Assembly: GCF_001435505.1 (NCBI RefSeq) | Contig: NZ_AZDO01000139.1 | Span: forward strand, 62,001-126,000 | Reading direction: 5' to 3' | Source of the DNA: Companilactobacillus futsaii JCM 17355 | GTDB lineage: Bacteria; Bacillota; Bacilli; Lactobacillales; Lactobacillaceae | Length of the DNA: 64,000 bases | Shown here: positions 34,709 to 43,931 of the stretch, in pieces | How positions within the stretch are numbered: the first letter of the stretch is position 1 | Layout: every line of letters begins with the position of its first letter | The notes under the pieces: model-generated | Seen by the model: the letters and a program-made list of their open reading frames with translations, nothing else | The model's database searches: none | What the model was told of the DNA's origin: nothing | Program-made: the position numbers and the translations under genes

Positions 34709-35215
34709 TCACCTAATTTTCACCAGTCTGTAAGTGTGTTCATGCTTGTATTTTTTATAACTGCTTAATGTACACCCACGAATGGAACTGGGACTTTTGC
34801 CTAGCTTCATAGCTATTTGATTGATTGTGCCTTCGGCAATTAGTTTGTCGTCACAATAATATTCGTAATTGTGAAGATGTTTCCGGCTGATATACCACTT
34901 GCTATCATCTAGATATCCGTCTGTACATAATGCACTAAAGTAATCCTTGTTATAACCGACTTGATCGGCAATTTTGTATTTTGGCAGGTTGGTAGTATCA
35001 AGTAGTCGTTGCGCCTTGCGTAGTTTTTGTTCCCTGTGTGGCTGTTGTCCCTTATATAGTTGGTTGCTTTTATACTCCCTCTCGACATTCCTAGTCGGAT
35101 CAGAGAAACGTTTATGTAGTGCTTTCAATCTAGTGTCATTTTCGGGCCAATTATTAGGATTCATTCCATAATTAGCCTCGATTGCTTGAACCATTTTTAT
35201 TACTGAATTAGTCAT
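34709..35215 (-). CDS. Phage protein with paired HTH-like segments
   Basis: A 168-residue basic protein. The middle (LDTTNLPKYKIADQVGYNKDYFSALC) and the C-terminus (INQIAMKLGKSPSSIRGCT) each resemble helix-turn-helix segments, suggesting a DNA-binding or homing-type accessory. I see no nuclease motif. Confidence 0.55.
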   Translation of the reverse strand: MTNSVIKMVQAIEANYGMNPNNWPENDTRLKALHKRFSDPTRNVEREYKSNQLYKGQQPHREQKLRKAQRLLDTTNLPKYKIADQVGYNKDYFSALCTDGYLDDSKWYISRKHLHNYEYYCDDKLIAEGTINQIAMKLGKSPSSIRGCTLSSYKKYKHEHTYRLVKIR

Positions 35216-35251
35216 TTTCTATTTCCTCCACGTTTTTGAAATTATCTGATG

Positions 35252-35659
35252 TTAACTAAAGAAATCACTCAAGGTAATACCTAATTTATCAGTAAATTTT
35301 TTAATAGTTTTTACGCTCATACTTCTTTTATTAGATTCAATTTCACTCATATAAGGACGTGAAATTCCCAATTGCTTAGCTAATTGTTCTTGAGTCAAAC
35401 CGTGACTCAATCGATACTCTTTCATCTTTTGACCAGGGATTTTTGTTTTCGATTCGTCTCCGATTATTTCGCATGAATGGCTCAAGTCTTCTCTACTATG
35501 TTGTGACGCTACTATGATAGCTGCAGCTTCAAGACAACCTTCTCCGCAGTTGCAATTATAGACATACGCTATTCTGTCAACTACATAGCTAAGTTCTTCA
35601 ACCATGTCGTCATACTTTTTACCTTTTTCTGGATCTATCCGTCGTTTCTCAAAATCCAT
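35252..35659 (-). CDS. XRE-family regulator with N-terminal helical domain
   Basis: The C-terminal 60 residues are a canonical HTH_3 (MKEYRLSHGLTQEQLAKQLGISRPYMSEIE). The N-terminal part (about 1-75) is helical, with a Cys-rich CNCGEGC segment. The start at MDFEKRR (35659) overlaps the VRR-NUC gene by 11 bases. It may control early genes. Confidence 0.75.
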   Translation of the reverse strand: MDFEKRRIDPEKGKKYDDMVEELSYVVDRIAYVYNCNCGEGCLEAAAIIVASQHSREDLSHSCEIIGDESKTKIPGQKMKEYRLSHGLTQEQLAKQLGISRPYMSEIESNKRSMSVKTIKKFTDKLGITLSDFFS

Positions 35660-35951
35660 AACCCACCAACTCCTCATCAATTATTTTTAATGCGTCTTCT
35701 GGGCTTCGTGCTATACCGTGAATGATATTGTGATTCGATAGCATATAATGAAATTGAATTTGATCTTCACGAGCACGACCAGTTCGTTTTTTTACTTCTA
35801 TAAAGAAAATCTTTCCATTGCTATCTTTAAAACCAGTAAGATCGGGAAAGCCAGACGGTGGTCCAGCTCTGAAATATCCTCCCCGTTTCATCTCCACGGT
35901 GCCTGTGTTAGTTCTAAATATGTGGCAATCGTGTTTGCTTACATCAATCAT
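35649..35951 (-). CDS. VRR-NUC domain nuclease
   Basis: A 100-residue stand-alone VRR-NUC domain, a PD-(D/E)XK type with GFPDLTGF and FIEVKKRTGRAREDQIQF, giving the D, ExK and Q motifs. Phage versions are thought to act as Holliday-junction or structure-specific nucleases in replication or recombination. It precedes the origin-like gap. Confidence 0.82.
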   Translation of the reverse strand: MIDVSKHDCHIFRTNTGTVEMKRGGYFRAGPPSGFPDLTGFKDSNGKIFFIEVKKRTGRAREDQIQFHYMLSNHNIIHGIARSPEDALKIIDEELVGYGF

Positions 35952-36271
35952 GATTTGTGATTGAATTTCGTGTTCTTCTCGTTTGTTTATACAATTACCT
36001 CCAAATGTGACGTGTTATGTGACGGGTGCATGAACGTCCACGAGCTTTACGGCTGTAAGGGTTCAGCCTATATTTTTTTATATGTGACGGGTAACTTCAA
36101 AACTTTTTATTCTATGCTTATATATACGTATATTACGTATACTTATATATATATATTATTTTATTATTACTTAAAGAAGAATAACCCATCACATATATAA
36201 TATAAGTGTGAAACACCTACAGTACCAACCGATAGTCTGTGAAACATACTTGTCACAAACACGTCACATAT
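35952..36271. other. AT-rich gap with TGTGACG repeats: candidate replication origin
   Basis: A 320-bp gap just downstream of the primase-helicase gene. TGTGACG occurs at 36006, 36018 and 36083, with the complement CGTCACA at 36262. Between them is a very AT-rich tract (about 36115-36180) of alternating TA and ACGTATA segments, and a GGCTG / CAGCC hairpin with a T-run (36051-36075). No ORF is convincing. Iterons plus a melting region suggest an origin; this is inference. Confidence 0.4.
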
Positions 36272-38593
36272 TTATTTTTGATCCATCCAGTTCAATCTGG
36301 CGTCACTTTTAACTTTTAATCCTTTATAGATTGCTCCTGCACGGGTATGAACTTTCTTAAATCGATTAGTCATTTCTCTACCAAACTTCGTATTACTCAT
36401 TTGATATTGAACGTTGTCTTCCGCCCATGATTTATAAAGTTTGTATAACTGACTAGCATTTATCGTGTATTCGGTACCTGTATCACAGGCCTCTGAAACA
36501 AATTGACTTAATACATCCATTTCCTCACGATATCCTTCACTCGCACTCTCTATCACTCGAGGAGTGTGGAGGCCATGTTGTTGCCACTTTAATGCACCAT
36601 CAACAGCCCAATTAAGGATTCCAATTGATTCACGAGCAAGTTTGTACTTCAAGTCTTTATCGACTTTATCATCTGGAATCTGAACTAAAAATGGGATTAA
36701 TCTAATACGTCTCCAAATACCATCATCAGTTCCACGAATTATAGGCTTGTGGTTAGTTGCCAGCCAGAGTTTAAATTCAGGTTCGAACTCGATTTCCTTA
36801 CCGTATAATTGACGTGCTACAACTTTATCTCCACCAGTCAATTGCTTTACTAATCCTTCATCCATTCTTAAACCTTCGTTAGGTTCAGAACTGGTTACCA
36901 GTCTAGCTCCCGCCAGTCTGGCAATGTCCGAATTCGGACCACCAGAGTTTTGCTTAACCATGATTGAACTTGCTTGGATAGTCTTGGCATAAGTTCCAAG
37001 AATATTGCTAATCGTTTCAAGAAATACTGACTTACCGTTTCGACCGTTTCCATAGAGGATAAACATGATTTGTTCTTTGATTGAACCAGTCATTGAATAT
37101 CCGACAGCTGTTTGAACGTAATCAATCAACTCTTGATTGTGGTCAAATATCTGATCTAAGAATTTTATCCACTCATCGCAACCGGCTTTATCTGAATATT
37201 CAACGTTAGCCTCTTTGCTAAATAATTTAGTAATATCGTGGTCATGCAACTCTCCACTTGCTAAATCGATGTAGCCATTTGAAACATTTAATAGTGTCTT
37301 ATCGATATCGAACTCGTTTGGTGCTACTGGTACTCTGTGTTTAACCTCATCAGTAACAGCACGCTTAGCTGAATTACTTCGAGAATGCTTAACGAATTTA
37401 TCGAAAGCTTTTTTGATAGCAGCTTCTTCTTTTTCCTCTGCATTAGCTGGGATTTCAATTTTTTCTTTTCCAATGCTTTCCGTCATAGCATCAATTAATT
37501 GATGTATTTTGCCTGATTGGTCAACTTCCCAGTAGCTGCCATTAAATATGTACCAGCAATTATTAATGTAAGAGTACTTAATTAAGTTGCCAAACTGATC
37601 AATCATTCTATCTGCTTCACCGGTATCATCCCAGGAACGTTTAGGAAGTTCTTTAACTTCCTTAGGGTCCTTCATAAACTCTAGGTTGTAATGCTTGACC
37701 GTTCTGTGTTCCGGATTAGTAAATACATTGTTCGTGTCATTGATTGCTTTATTTAGGGTAGCAACACCATAAGTAGTCTTTCCTCGTTTCTCGTCCCACT
37801 TATGTCGATACAGTGTTGACTGTCTAAATATTGCATCCATCTTTCCGAAGTCTTTGCCAGTCCAAAAGGCTAAGTAATTAGCTAGTGCTAAATCAGCTTC
37901 AGAGTGTGAACCGTAGATTTTCTCCCAACCACCATACATAAGGGCTTTAAAATTCTCACCGCTCTTACTTTCTATGGCTTGCTTGATAATCTCGAATTCA
38001 GATAGATTATTAGGCTCTAAACTTGTGGAAGCATTCCGAATAGGTACAACCTTCTTATCAGCTAAATACTTGTCATATAACACGCTTATATCAGCTTTGT
38101 TGATAGTTTTATTACTGCCCAAATTCTTGCCTGTGAGGGCGAAAAAACGCCCCTCATCATACATCTCAATATTGTTCTTACGTCTTCGATTACCAGGAAT
38201 CTCGCCTTTAAATATGATATGAATACCTGTTCCGGATTGACTGACTTCGGTATATGAACGTGTCGCATTCATGAATTCCGATACAATGTTATCTTCATAG
38301 TCTCCTGAGCGATAACGCATGATGTCATCTTCCACATGGTCAATATCGATACCGGCATATCCGTTTGCAAAGAAGAAAGATAATCCATCGAAATCCTTAC
38401 TGTTTAATTTCAATTCTTCTAACGCATTATCGAAAGTAGTCCAGGTATTAGGATCGTTAGACTTCGCATTTTCTCCATTAATAGCGCTAAATGGAATCTT
38501 AGTATTTTTCTTTCGTTCTGGTACCCACTTGAGTTTGAATAGCCCCCACTGGGCTAGGTTACGCAATTCTTGTGGAATTTGTTCATAAGACAT
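36272..38593 (-). CDS. Phage primase-helicase (AEP-like plus D5/SF3 helicase)
   Basis: A 773-residue replication protein. The N-terminal part (about 1-190) has the Prim-Pol-like pattern YAGIDIDHVEDD and GTGIHIIFKG. The middle is D5_N. The C-terminal SF3 helicase has Walker A GNGRNGKSV and the arginine-finger segment WRRIRLIPF. It should synthesise primers and unwind phage DNA at the adjacent origin-like region. Confidence 0.9.
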   Translation of the reverse strand: MSYEQIPQELRNLAQWGLFKLKWVPERKKNTKIPFSAINGENAKSNDPNTWTTFDNALEELKLNSKDFDGLSFFFANGYAGIDIDHVEDDIMRYRSGDYEDNIVSEFMNATRSYTEVSQSGTGIHIIFKGEIPGNRRRKNNIEMYDEGRFFALTGKNLGSNKTINKADISVLYDKYLADKKVVPIRNASTSLEPNNLSEFEIIKQAIESKSGENFKALMYGGWEKIYGSHSEADLALANYLAFWTGKDFGKMDAIFRQSTLYRHKWDEKRGKTTYGVATLNKAINDTNNVFTNPEHRTVKHYNLEFMKDPKEVKELPKRSWDDTGEADRMIDQFGNLIKYSYINNCWYIFNGSYWEVDQSGKIHQLIDAMTESIGKEKIEIPANAEEKEEAAIKKAFDKFVKHSRSNSAKRAVTDEVKHRVPVAPNEFDIDKTLLNVSNGYIDLASGELHDHDITKLFSKEANVEYSDKAGCDEWIKFLDQIFDHNQELIDYVQTAVGYSMTGSIKEQIMFILYGNGRNGKSVFLETISNILGTYAKTIQASSIMVKQNSGGPNSDIARLAGARLVTSSEPNEGLRMDEGLVKQLTGGDKVVARQLYGKEIEFEPEFKLWLATNHKPIIRGTDDGIWRRIRLIPFLVQIPDDKVDKDLKYKLARESIGILNWAVDGALKWQQHGLHTPRVIESASEGYREEMDVLSQFVSEACDTGTEYTINASQLYKLYKSWAEDNVQYQMSNTKFGREMTNRFKKVHTRAGAIYKGLKVKSDARLNWMDQK

Positions 38594-38614
38594 CAGCTCT
38601 CCTCTTTTCTTAGA

Positions 38615-39157
38615 TTAAAATGGCAAATCTTCATCAGAAATGTCAATCGGTTTGTTATTAGCGTATGGATCACTACCGCTTGTCTTTGAATCTTTAAACT
38701 TATGTTGTACATCTGGGAATTTAGTAGTCTGAATGTTCCAAGGCGCTACTTGATTGACCTTAGTCGTCTTTCCGTTATATTCGTTATCTTCTTCTTTGAC
38801 ATAGACACTGACTGGCTTTCCTTCAATGGTTGCCATGAATGCTTGAACGTTTGGAATATCAGTACCTTCTGGAATCTTGCAAGCATCTAGGATGTATTGG
38901 AATCCTTGCATATCGTATTGATTAGTAGCCTTGCGTTTCCAGTTATCCATGAATACAACACGATTGTGATACTTCTTTTGATTATCACTAACTCCATCTA
39001 GGTCATTTCTAACAACCAGTTTTAATTGAAGTGATTCAGCACCGTTCTTAGTTGCTCGTTCCTGGGCTGATTGAATAATCATTTCATAATTATCTGTTGG
39101 TAATGGTTTGAAATCTTGTTCCTTGTTTTCTGAATAGTCTGTTGTAATAAATGACAT
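38615..39157 (-). CDS. DUF669 protein, probable ssDNA-binding
   Basis: A 180-residue protein of the DUF669 family with an OB-like core and an acidic tail ending DISDEDLPF, the same type of tail as SSB proteins. It is encoded between helicase and primase genes, so a single-strand DNA-binding role in phage replication is likely. Confidence 0.8.
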   Translation of the reverse strand: MSFITTDYSENKEQDFKPLPTDNYEMIIQSAQERATKNGAESLQLKLVVRNDLDGVSDNQKKYHNRVVFMDNWKRKATNQYDMQGFQYILDACKIPEGTDIPNVQAFMATIEGKPVSVYVKEEDNEYNGKTTKVNQVAPWNIQTTKFPDVQHKFKDSKTSGSDPYANNKPIDISDEDLPF

Positions 39158-39177
39158 TTAATTTGTCTCCTTAAAAT

Positions 39178-40533
39178 TTATTGATGTACGAAGCCTCTGT
39201 TCTTTGCTTGAAAGAATGCCCACCCAGGTTTGTAGCCACGGGCTTTACCAATCTTTTGCAAATCTCGATAACTAGTAGCATCTTGAGGTTTCATTTGGCT
39301 ATATCTAACTTGTTCGTAGTCTGTTTTGAAATGAAAATCTTTACCAATTTTCTCGACTTTAACGTTCTTATCGACTTTCATTTCTTTGTTCTCCACACCA
39401 ATCACGTACCCACATATTGGACATGTGCTGTATGCGGCTGGAATCACTGCAAAGCAATGTGGACATGTTCTAATAGCTGTCCCACCGCTCTCGCTTTTTT
39501 TCTTTGGACGCCCCTCTAAACTCCAACTTCTGGGAGTGTCGGGTAATCCAAATCTTGTGTAGTTAGCAACATGATCAATAATCGTTGCCGTTTTATTTGG
39601 ACGATATCTCATGCAACGCATTGATTGCTGAATGAATAACGATAGTGACTCGGTAGGACGTAGCATTATTACTGTTTGACAATCTGGAACGTCCACACCT
39701 TCACCGTACAGCTCAGCATTGACCAGGATTGTTACTTTGCCATTTCTAAAATCATCCATGACTTGCTTGCGTTTATCTTTTGGTGTCTTACCATCGACTT
39801 GTAGTGCTTTAAAACCGGCATTATTAAATTCCTTTGCGACCTTGATACTTGATTCAACGTTGTGTGTATAGATGATAGTTTTAGTATTACTAGCGACTCG
39901 CTTATATGTTTTAATGACATCCCCATAGATGATGTTCTTGGATGCACTATCCATAGATTTGGAACTAAAATCGCCAGTTGAATTTTTCTTCAATTTCTTA
40001 TCATCAATCAGCTTGACCGAGTAATATTCATAAGGTGCCAAGAAATTATTATCAATTAACCAATCAATCTGTGGACCTAGTATTAGATCATCAAATACTT
40101 TTGATAGCCCTTGTCCGGATAATCTAATAGGTGTAGCTGTGAATCCCACAACGTTAGCTTGCTTAAAATAATCAAATATTCGAGTATATGATTTAGCTAG
40201 TGCATGGTGGCATTCGTCAACAAGAATCAACTGCGGTTTGTCTAATTTTTCCAGTCTTCTCGTTACCGTTTGGACCATACCCACATAGCAGAGTTTCATA
40301 TTCACTCCATACGCCTTGAACGTACTTTTAACTTGTTCAACAATTTCACGCCTGTGAACGATGAATAGAACGTTGTTTTGCTTATCAGTTGCACCTTTGG
40401 CAATGGCTGCCATCGTTACCGTCTTACCTGAACCAGCTGGGGATTGAACCACTACATTGTGATTACCGTGAACTAAGGAATTCTTTAAATCGTTGATCAG
40501 CTTGTTTTGATAGTTTCTAAGAATGAATGTCAT
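39178..40533 (-). CDS. DEAD/DEAH-box superfamily 2 helicase with zinc ribbon
   Basis: A 451-residue SF2 helicase: motif I SPAGSGKT, motif II VDECHHA, motif III GFTATP, and motif VI in QQSMRCMRYR. A CPHCF...CPICG zinc ribbon lies near residue 365. It probably unwinds branched phage replication intermediates. It overlaps the ATPase gene by 4 bases. Confidence 0.88.
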   Translation of the reverse strand: MTFILRNYQNKLINDLKNSLVHGNHNVVVQSPAGSGKTVTMAAIAKGATDKQNNVLFIVHRREIVEQVKSTFKAYGVNMKLCYVGMVQTVTRRLEKLDKPQLILVDECHHALAKSYTRIFDYFKQANVVGFTATPIRLSGQGLSKVFDDLILGPQIDWLIDNNFLAPYEYYSVKLIDDKKLKKNSTGDFSSKSMDSASKNIIYGDVIKTYKRVASNTKTIIYTHNVESSIKVAKEFNNAGFKALQVDGKTPKDKRKQVMDDFRNGKVTILVNAELYGEGVDVPDCQTVIMLRPTESLSLFIQQSMRCMRYRPNKTATIIDHVANYTRFGLPDTPRSWSLEGRPKKKSESGGTAIRTCPHCFAVIPAAYSTCPICGYVIGVENKEMKVDKNVKVEKIGKDFHFKTDYEQVRYSQMKPQDATSYRDLQKIGKARGYKPGWAFFQAKNRGFVHQ

Positions 40534-41222
40534 TCGGCATCTGTGGGCTTAGTTCCCCACTTAAACAAGTCTTCAATAGCACAAGCTTTTCTATCATCTA
40601 ATCGATTCTTGGCATAAATCCCATCGTTACCTTCTAGGATTACTCCACGCTTGCCAGTATCAGGATTGACCATCACACGACCAACTACATCGGTTAATCC
40701 CATGAATGTATCTCTAACTGAATCTCTAAGCTGTGGACTATATTGGTCGAATGTTTGCCCAGTCATGGAAGTGAAATCATTTTGAGTTTCCCAAGCGGTT
40801 ACTAGGATATTAATAGGTAGCTTATAAAATGAATCAATCACACGAATGAAGAAATTTGTCCATCCCGAATAATCTTGTAATTCGTTTCTAATACCGCTTT
40901 TTGAGTTTCGACCTTGTTCAATGAACCAAGCTTTTTCCAAGGCTGATACATTATCTAAAATCAAGTTATTGAATCCCGTTAATTCCTTAGGTAGTTCTGT
41001 CACTAGTCTCGCTAGTTCCTTAGTAGGAATCGATTTATCAAACGTTTCTGCTTCGATATTATCTAAACCACCCAGGACTTTTTCAGAATTATCAAACGGG
41101 ACAATGATCGATTTACCTGTTAAATATTTAGCTGTTGATGTCTTACCTGTTCCAGGTTTGCCGTAAATTGCGACTCGAAATTTATCCGTTTTAGAAACAT
41201 CTTTCATTGAATGTAATGTCAT
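40530..41222 (-). CDS. AAA-family / RecA-like P-loop ATPase
   Basis: A 230-residue phage nucleotide-binding protein (AAA_24/Sak4-like). Walker A is YGKPGTGKTSTAK and Walker B NLILDNVSAL. Such proteins promote single-strand annealing or recombination with the neighbouring DUF669 protein. Confidence 0.8.
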   Translation of the reverse strand: MTLHSMKDVSKTDKFRVAIYGKPGTGKTSTAKYLTGKSIIVPFDNSEKVLGGLDNIEAETFDKSIPTKELARLVTELPKELTGFNNLILDNVSALEKAWFIEQGRNSKSGIRNELQDYSGWTNFFIRVIDSFYKLPINILVTAWETQNDFTSMTGQTFDQYSPQLRDSVRDTFMGLTDVVGRVMVNPDTGKRGVILEGNDGIYAKNRLDDRKACAIEDLFKWGTKPTDAE

Positions 41223-41702
41223 CTATCTATACCGTAAAGATGAACCTTGAATTAACTCTGCACCTGGAACATCTTTTCCTTCCTTTAGCATTTGTTTGAT
41301 TCTTGACTTATCTGGCACTGTAGTAGTCTTTCCCAAATATGCCGGAATCTCACCCTCATCAAAGATTCTTAATGCTGGTGTATTATTTTGGATGTAGATG
41401 GTAAACTCAGGAGTTTTAATTTTTGATTGTCCGGTTGATTCCATTGCTTCTTGCAGATTGCCTTTTAAATTCTTTCTGTTTCTAGCAATCGATGCAGCTC
41501 TATCAGTTAGGCGTTTAGCCTCTTCTTTAAGAGCTTTCTCATCTTTTGCTAACTCTTTATCGACTTTTGCATATCCGACTGCTTTGTCTTCGATTGCATC
41601 TGTGATACTGTCCATCGTGTCGCTGAATAGTTGTGGGTCTGTTTCTTCTGCAAGCTCAGCTAACTGTAGATACTTGCCTGTTAGATCATATAAAGTTGCC
41701 AT
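41223..41702 (-). CDS. Siphovirus Gp157 family protein
   Basis: A 159-residue protein with a long coiled coil (KDEKALKEEAKRLTDRAASIARNRKNLKGNLQEAM) and a C-terminal YIQNNTPALRI...IPAYL block typical of Gp157. The family has been linked to phage resistance or recombination, and its role is not settled. The start at 41702 fits the GGGGAATGAG spacing. Confidence 0.8.
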   Translation of the reverse strand: MATLYDLTGKYLQLAELAEETDPQLFSDTMDSITDAIEDKAVGYAKVDKELAKDEKALKEEAKRLTDRAASIARNRKNLKGNLQEAMESTGQSKIKTPEFTIYIQNNTPALRIFDEGEIPAYLGKTTTVPDKSRIKQMLKEGKDVPGAELIQGSSLRYR

Positions 41703-41737
41703 TAAACTCATTCCCCTCTCGTGGTATACTTAAATTG

Positions 41738-41926
41738 TTAATTAATATATTGATTGTCCGTTCTGATTGCCGTCAGGATGGACTTTTTTTGTTTCTCCAA
41801 ATCGTTAGCTGCTGAAATATATTTGTTGCGATTGTGCTCGGATGAAATAAATCTAAACCACAATTGCTTACTTCTATACTTCATAGCCAGCTCAATCAAT
41901 CTGTTTAACTGCTCACTGATTGTCAC
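41738..41926 (-). CDS. Small early phage protein, unknown
   Basis: 62 residues from GTG 41926, which follows AGGAGGTGAGAGA. Helical and basic, with no known motif. Confidence 0.5.
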   Translation of the reverse strand: MTISEQLNRLIELAMKYRSKQLWFRFISSEHNRNKYISAANDLEKQKKSILTAIRTDNQYIN

Positions 41927-41940
41927 TCTCTCACCTCCTC

Positions 41941-42198
41941 TCAAGCGTAGTAGTGCTCAAAAGCTTCTCTAACTACTGTTTCAGCTCTAGCCTTATCAAT
42001 CATCAAATCATCTCGATAATGCTTTAAACGCTCAATGTGATAGGTTAATGATTGATTATCAATCCCTTGCATACTTTCCACATACTTCTTAGCTTCGTAC
42101 GTTTCAATCTGTTCGGACTTACGTCCAATTTCTTCACCGATTCGAACGAACTCATCTAAGGCATTCTCAATCGCTACCACGTCTTTATTAATTGCCAT
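41941..42198 (-). CDS. Small coiled-coil early phage protein
   Basis: 85 residues from ATG 42198 (MAINKDVVAIE...), preceded by GAGGAGG. The protein is helical throughout. It overlaps the upstream gene by 11 bases. No function recognised. Confidence 0.55.
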   Translation of the reverse strand: MAINKDVVAIENALDEFVRIGEEIGRKSEQIETYEAKKYVESMQGIDNQSLTYHIERLKHYRDDLMIDKARAETVVREAFEHYYA

Positions 42199-42430
42199 TG
42201 ATTGCCTCCTCAAATAATTTAATGATTGATTGTTCAATCAAATCACATTTTCTCTCGTTTCTGTCTGATTCTTCTTGAAGTCTGAGAATGCTATTGAAAT
42301 AAGCTTCTCTGTCATCATCAGTTTCAGCATTAGCATGAAGCTGTCGCTGCTCACTCATCAAACAGCCATCATATTCAATCGTTCTGCTGATACGTTTGTG
42401 TTCATCAAGTAGTTTGCTTAATTCTTCCAT
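42188..42430 (-). CDS. Small helical early phage protein
   Basis: 80 residues, charged and helical (MEELSKLLDEHKRISRTIEYD...). It is part of a run of overlapping small genes. Unknown. Confidence 0.55.
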   Translation of the reverse strand: MEELSKLLDEHKRISRTIEYDGCLMSEQRQLHANAETDDDREAYFNSILRLQEESDRNERKCDLIEQSIIKLFEEAINGN

Positions 42431-42442
42431 TGTGATATCCTC

Positions 42443-43198
42443 CTAAACTTCTTCTTTTATGAACTTGTCGATTGAAAATGTTTTGTTAAGAATGATTAAC
42501 TGATTTTCTGAGAATTGTTGAGCCTTTTCCTTGTTAACAATTTCAAAGTTTCCATCTTTAGTCTTTAGATATTGATTGTCAGAAAACTTTAATCGAAATT
42601 TTGGCTCTTCAAACTCAATTTGGCTTGAATAAAAAATCTTAACTATGAGCTTGTCCATTTCTCGTCTTGACTTACCGTTGTTTCGCATACTTTCGTAATA
42701 CATTTTGTTAAGCGGTGAATTGCGATCATACCTGTCAGCTATGAATTTAAAAATGTAAGACAGCTCAGTGTTACGATTTTTATACTCAATGACTTTCTTT
42801 CCCAAAGCTTCAAACTCACGTGGAATTAATAAAACACGATTGCTAGCCGGTTTATTCTGAGCTTTCAAAGTAGTTGATTTCCTCTGATTTCTTGACATAT
42901 ATTTGTCAATTACACTTTGAACTTCACTTGGTTTAGTCATTTTTAATAATTCAGATTTGCTGATGTTTGACAGAATCACTTTTGCACTTTGAGGCTCCAT
43001 GCTTCTGTAGACTTTATAAGCTGAATTTCTAACTCGTAAGCTTTCCTCAAAGGTTTGACACTTCATTTTTCTCTGGCCTTTTATTACTTTCGGAAATGCT
43101 GCTACAAAGCCATTGCTCATTTTGTCCAAGTAAACTCCTGGCACTCCAGTTTCTGAATCAATTGTTTCGAAAATACTTTTCATTTTTGGTCCTCTCAT
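42443..43198 (-). CDS. Phage protein of 251 residues, unknown
   Basis: A basic protein. The first 90 residues (MKSIFETIDSETGVPGVYLDKMSNGFVAAF...) resemble an AP2/integrase-type DNA-contact module, with KxxVIKGQRKMKCQTFEESLRVRNSAY. The C-terminal part is not recognised. DNA binding is plausible. The start at 43198 follows ACGGAGG; ATG 43183 is an alternative. Confidence 0.55.
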   Translation of the reverse strand: MRGPKMKSIFETIDSETGVPGVYLDKMSNGFVAAFPKVIKGQRKMKCQTFEESLRVRNSAYKVYRSMEPQSAKVILSNISKSELLKMTKPSEVQSVIDKYMSRNQRKSTTLKAQNKPASNRVLLIPREFEALGKKVIEYKNRNTELSYIFKFIADRYDRNSPLNKMYYESMRNNGKSRREMDKLIVKIFYSSQIEFEEPKFRLKFSDNQYLKTKDGNFEIVNKEKAQQFSENQLIILNKTFSIDKFIKEEV

Positions 43199-43301
43199 TT
43201 CGTTTATCCTCCGTTAATTTATCGTCAATCATTACGTCATAGGCTTCACAATCGCCATTTGGATCATAATCGGTGTCAGTTTTAATTTCTAAGTTGTCCA
43301 T
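43158..43301 (-). CDS. 47-residue acidic small protein
   Basis: ATG 43301 follows AAGGAGAAATTTAA. The product (MDNLEIKTDTDYDPNGDCEAYD...) is strongly acidic in its first half and overlaps the next gene by about 40 bases. Unknown. Confidence 0.55.
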   Translation of the reverse strand: MDNLEIKTDTDYDPNGDCEAYDVMIDDKLTEDKRNERTKNEKYFRNN

Positions 43302-43353
43302 TTAAATTTCTCCTTCTTTGATATAATCTTCCTTGAGAAAGGAAGTGATAATA

Positions 43354-43674
43354 ATGGAGCTTTCTAAAGAACAGATCGAATTACTCAAACAAGTCAAGAA
43401 TGGAACAATCAGCACTGATACTGATTACTATTTCGACAATCAAATACTTCAAGACTTGATGTATAAAGATAAATTAATTGATCCTCATTTAATTTGGAGT
43501 AAAAAATACGATGCCCTTGTACCAGATGCTTATAAATTGACTGTAACGGGTCAAAACGAACTTTCTAAATCTCTGGAAAAAAAGAACAGCAACTGGAAAG
43601 ATAAAATTCTTTATCCAATAATAACCGGAACGGTGACTGGTGTTATTGGTTACCTACTTGGTAAATTTGGCTAG
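43354..43674 (+). CDS. Plus-strand phage protein with C-terminal membrane helix
   Basis: A 106-residue protein from ATG 43354 (AAAGGAAG upstream). The N-terminal part is soluble and winged-helix-like (ELSKEQIELLKQVKNG...YKLTVTGQNELSK). The C-terminus is a single hydrophobic helix, YPIITGTVTGVIGYLLG. It is the only plus-strand gene inside the minus-strand early region, with a TATAAT at about 43321. Expression during lysogeny, for example for superinfection exclusion, is possible. Confidence 0.65.
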   Translation: MELSKEQIELLKQVKNGTISTDTDYYFDNQILQDLMYKDKLIDPHLIWSKKYDALVPDAYKLTVTGQNELSKSLEKKNSNWKDKILYPIITGTVTGVIGYLLGKFG

Positions 43675-43746
43675 TACATACCCTAAAATCAACCATATTA
43701 TTCCCGATATTATGCTTGGTAACACTTTGCTTAATTTATTTTTCAT
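43654..43746 (-). CDS. 30-residue membrane peptide
   Basis: ATG 43746 follows GAGGAGG. The peptide has a basic N-terminus and one hydrophobic helix (IISGIIWLILGYVLA). It overlaps the end of the convergent plus-strand gene by 21 bases. Its size and form resemble small phage or toxin-like membrane peptides. Confidence 0.5.
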   Translation of the reverse strand: MKNKLSKVLPSIISGIIWLILGYVLAKFTK

Positions 43747-43782
43747 ATGGTTACCTCCTCTGATATAATTAATTTATTTAAA

Positions 43783-43920
43783 CTATAAAAGCACGAAAAC
43801 AATATAGATCCAGCAAAGTACTGATATTCCTTGTAAAATCATTCCTACTACTTCCCAGTCAAAATCGAAATTTCTAAGCCACTCATGTATTCCTGTGATG
43901 GCTTTTTTTAATGCACTCAT
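43783..43920 (-). CDS. 45-residue membrane peptide
   Basis: ATG 43920 follows AGGAGGGATGTT. Amphipathic N-terminus, then a hydrophobic helix (ILQGISVLCWIYIVFVLL). Unknown. Confidence 0.5.
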   Translation of the reverse strand: MSALKKAITGIHEWLRNFDFDWEVVGMILQGISVLCWIYIVFVLL

Positions 43921-43931
43921 AACATCCCTCC

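Noticed and set aside
36050-36075. Terminator of a plus-strand gene inside the origin-like gap
   Set aside because: The GGCTG / CAGCC hairpin has a T-run, but there is no plus-strand gene upstream; it may be part of the origin structure.
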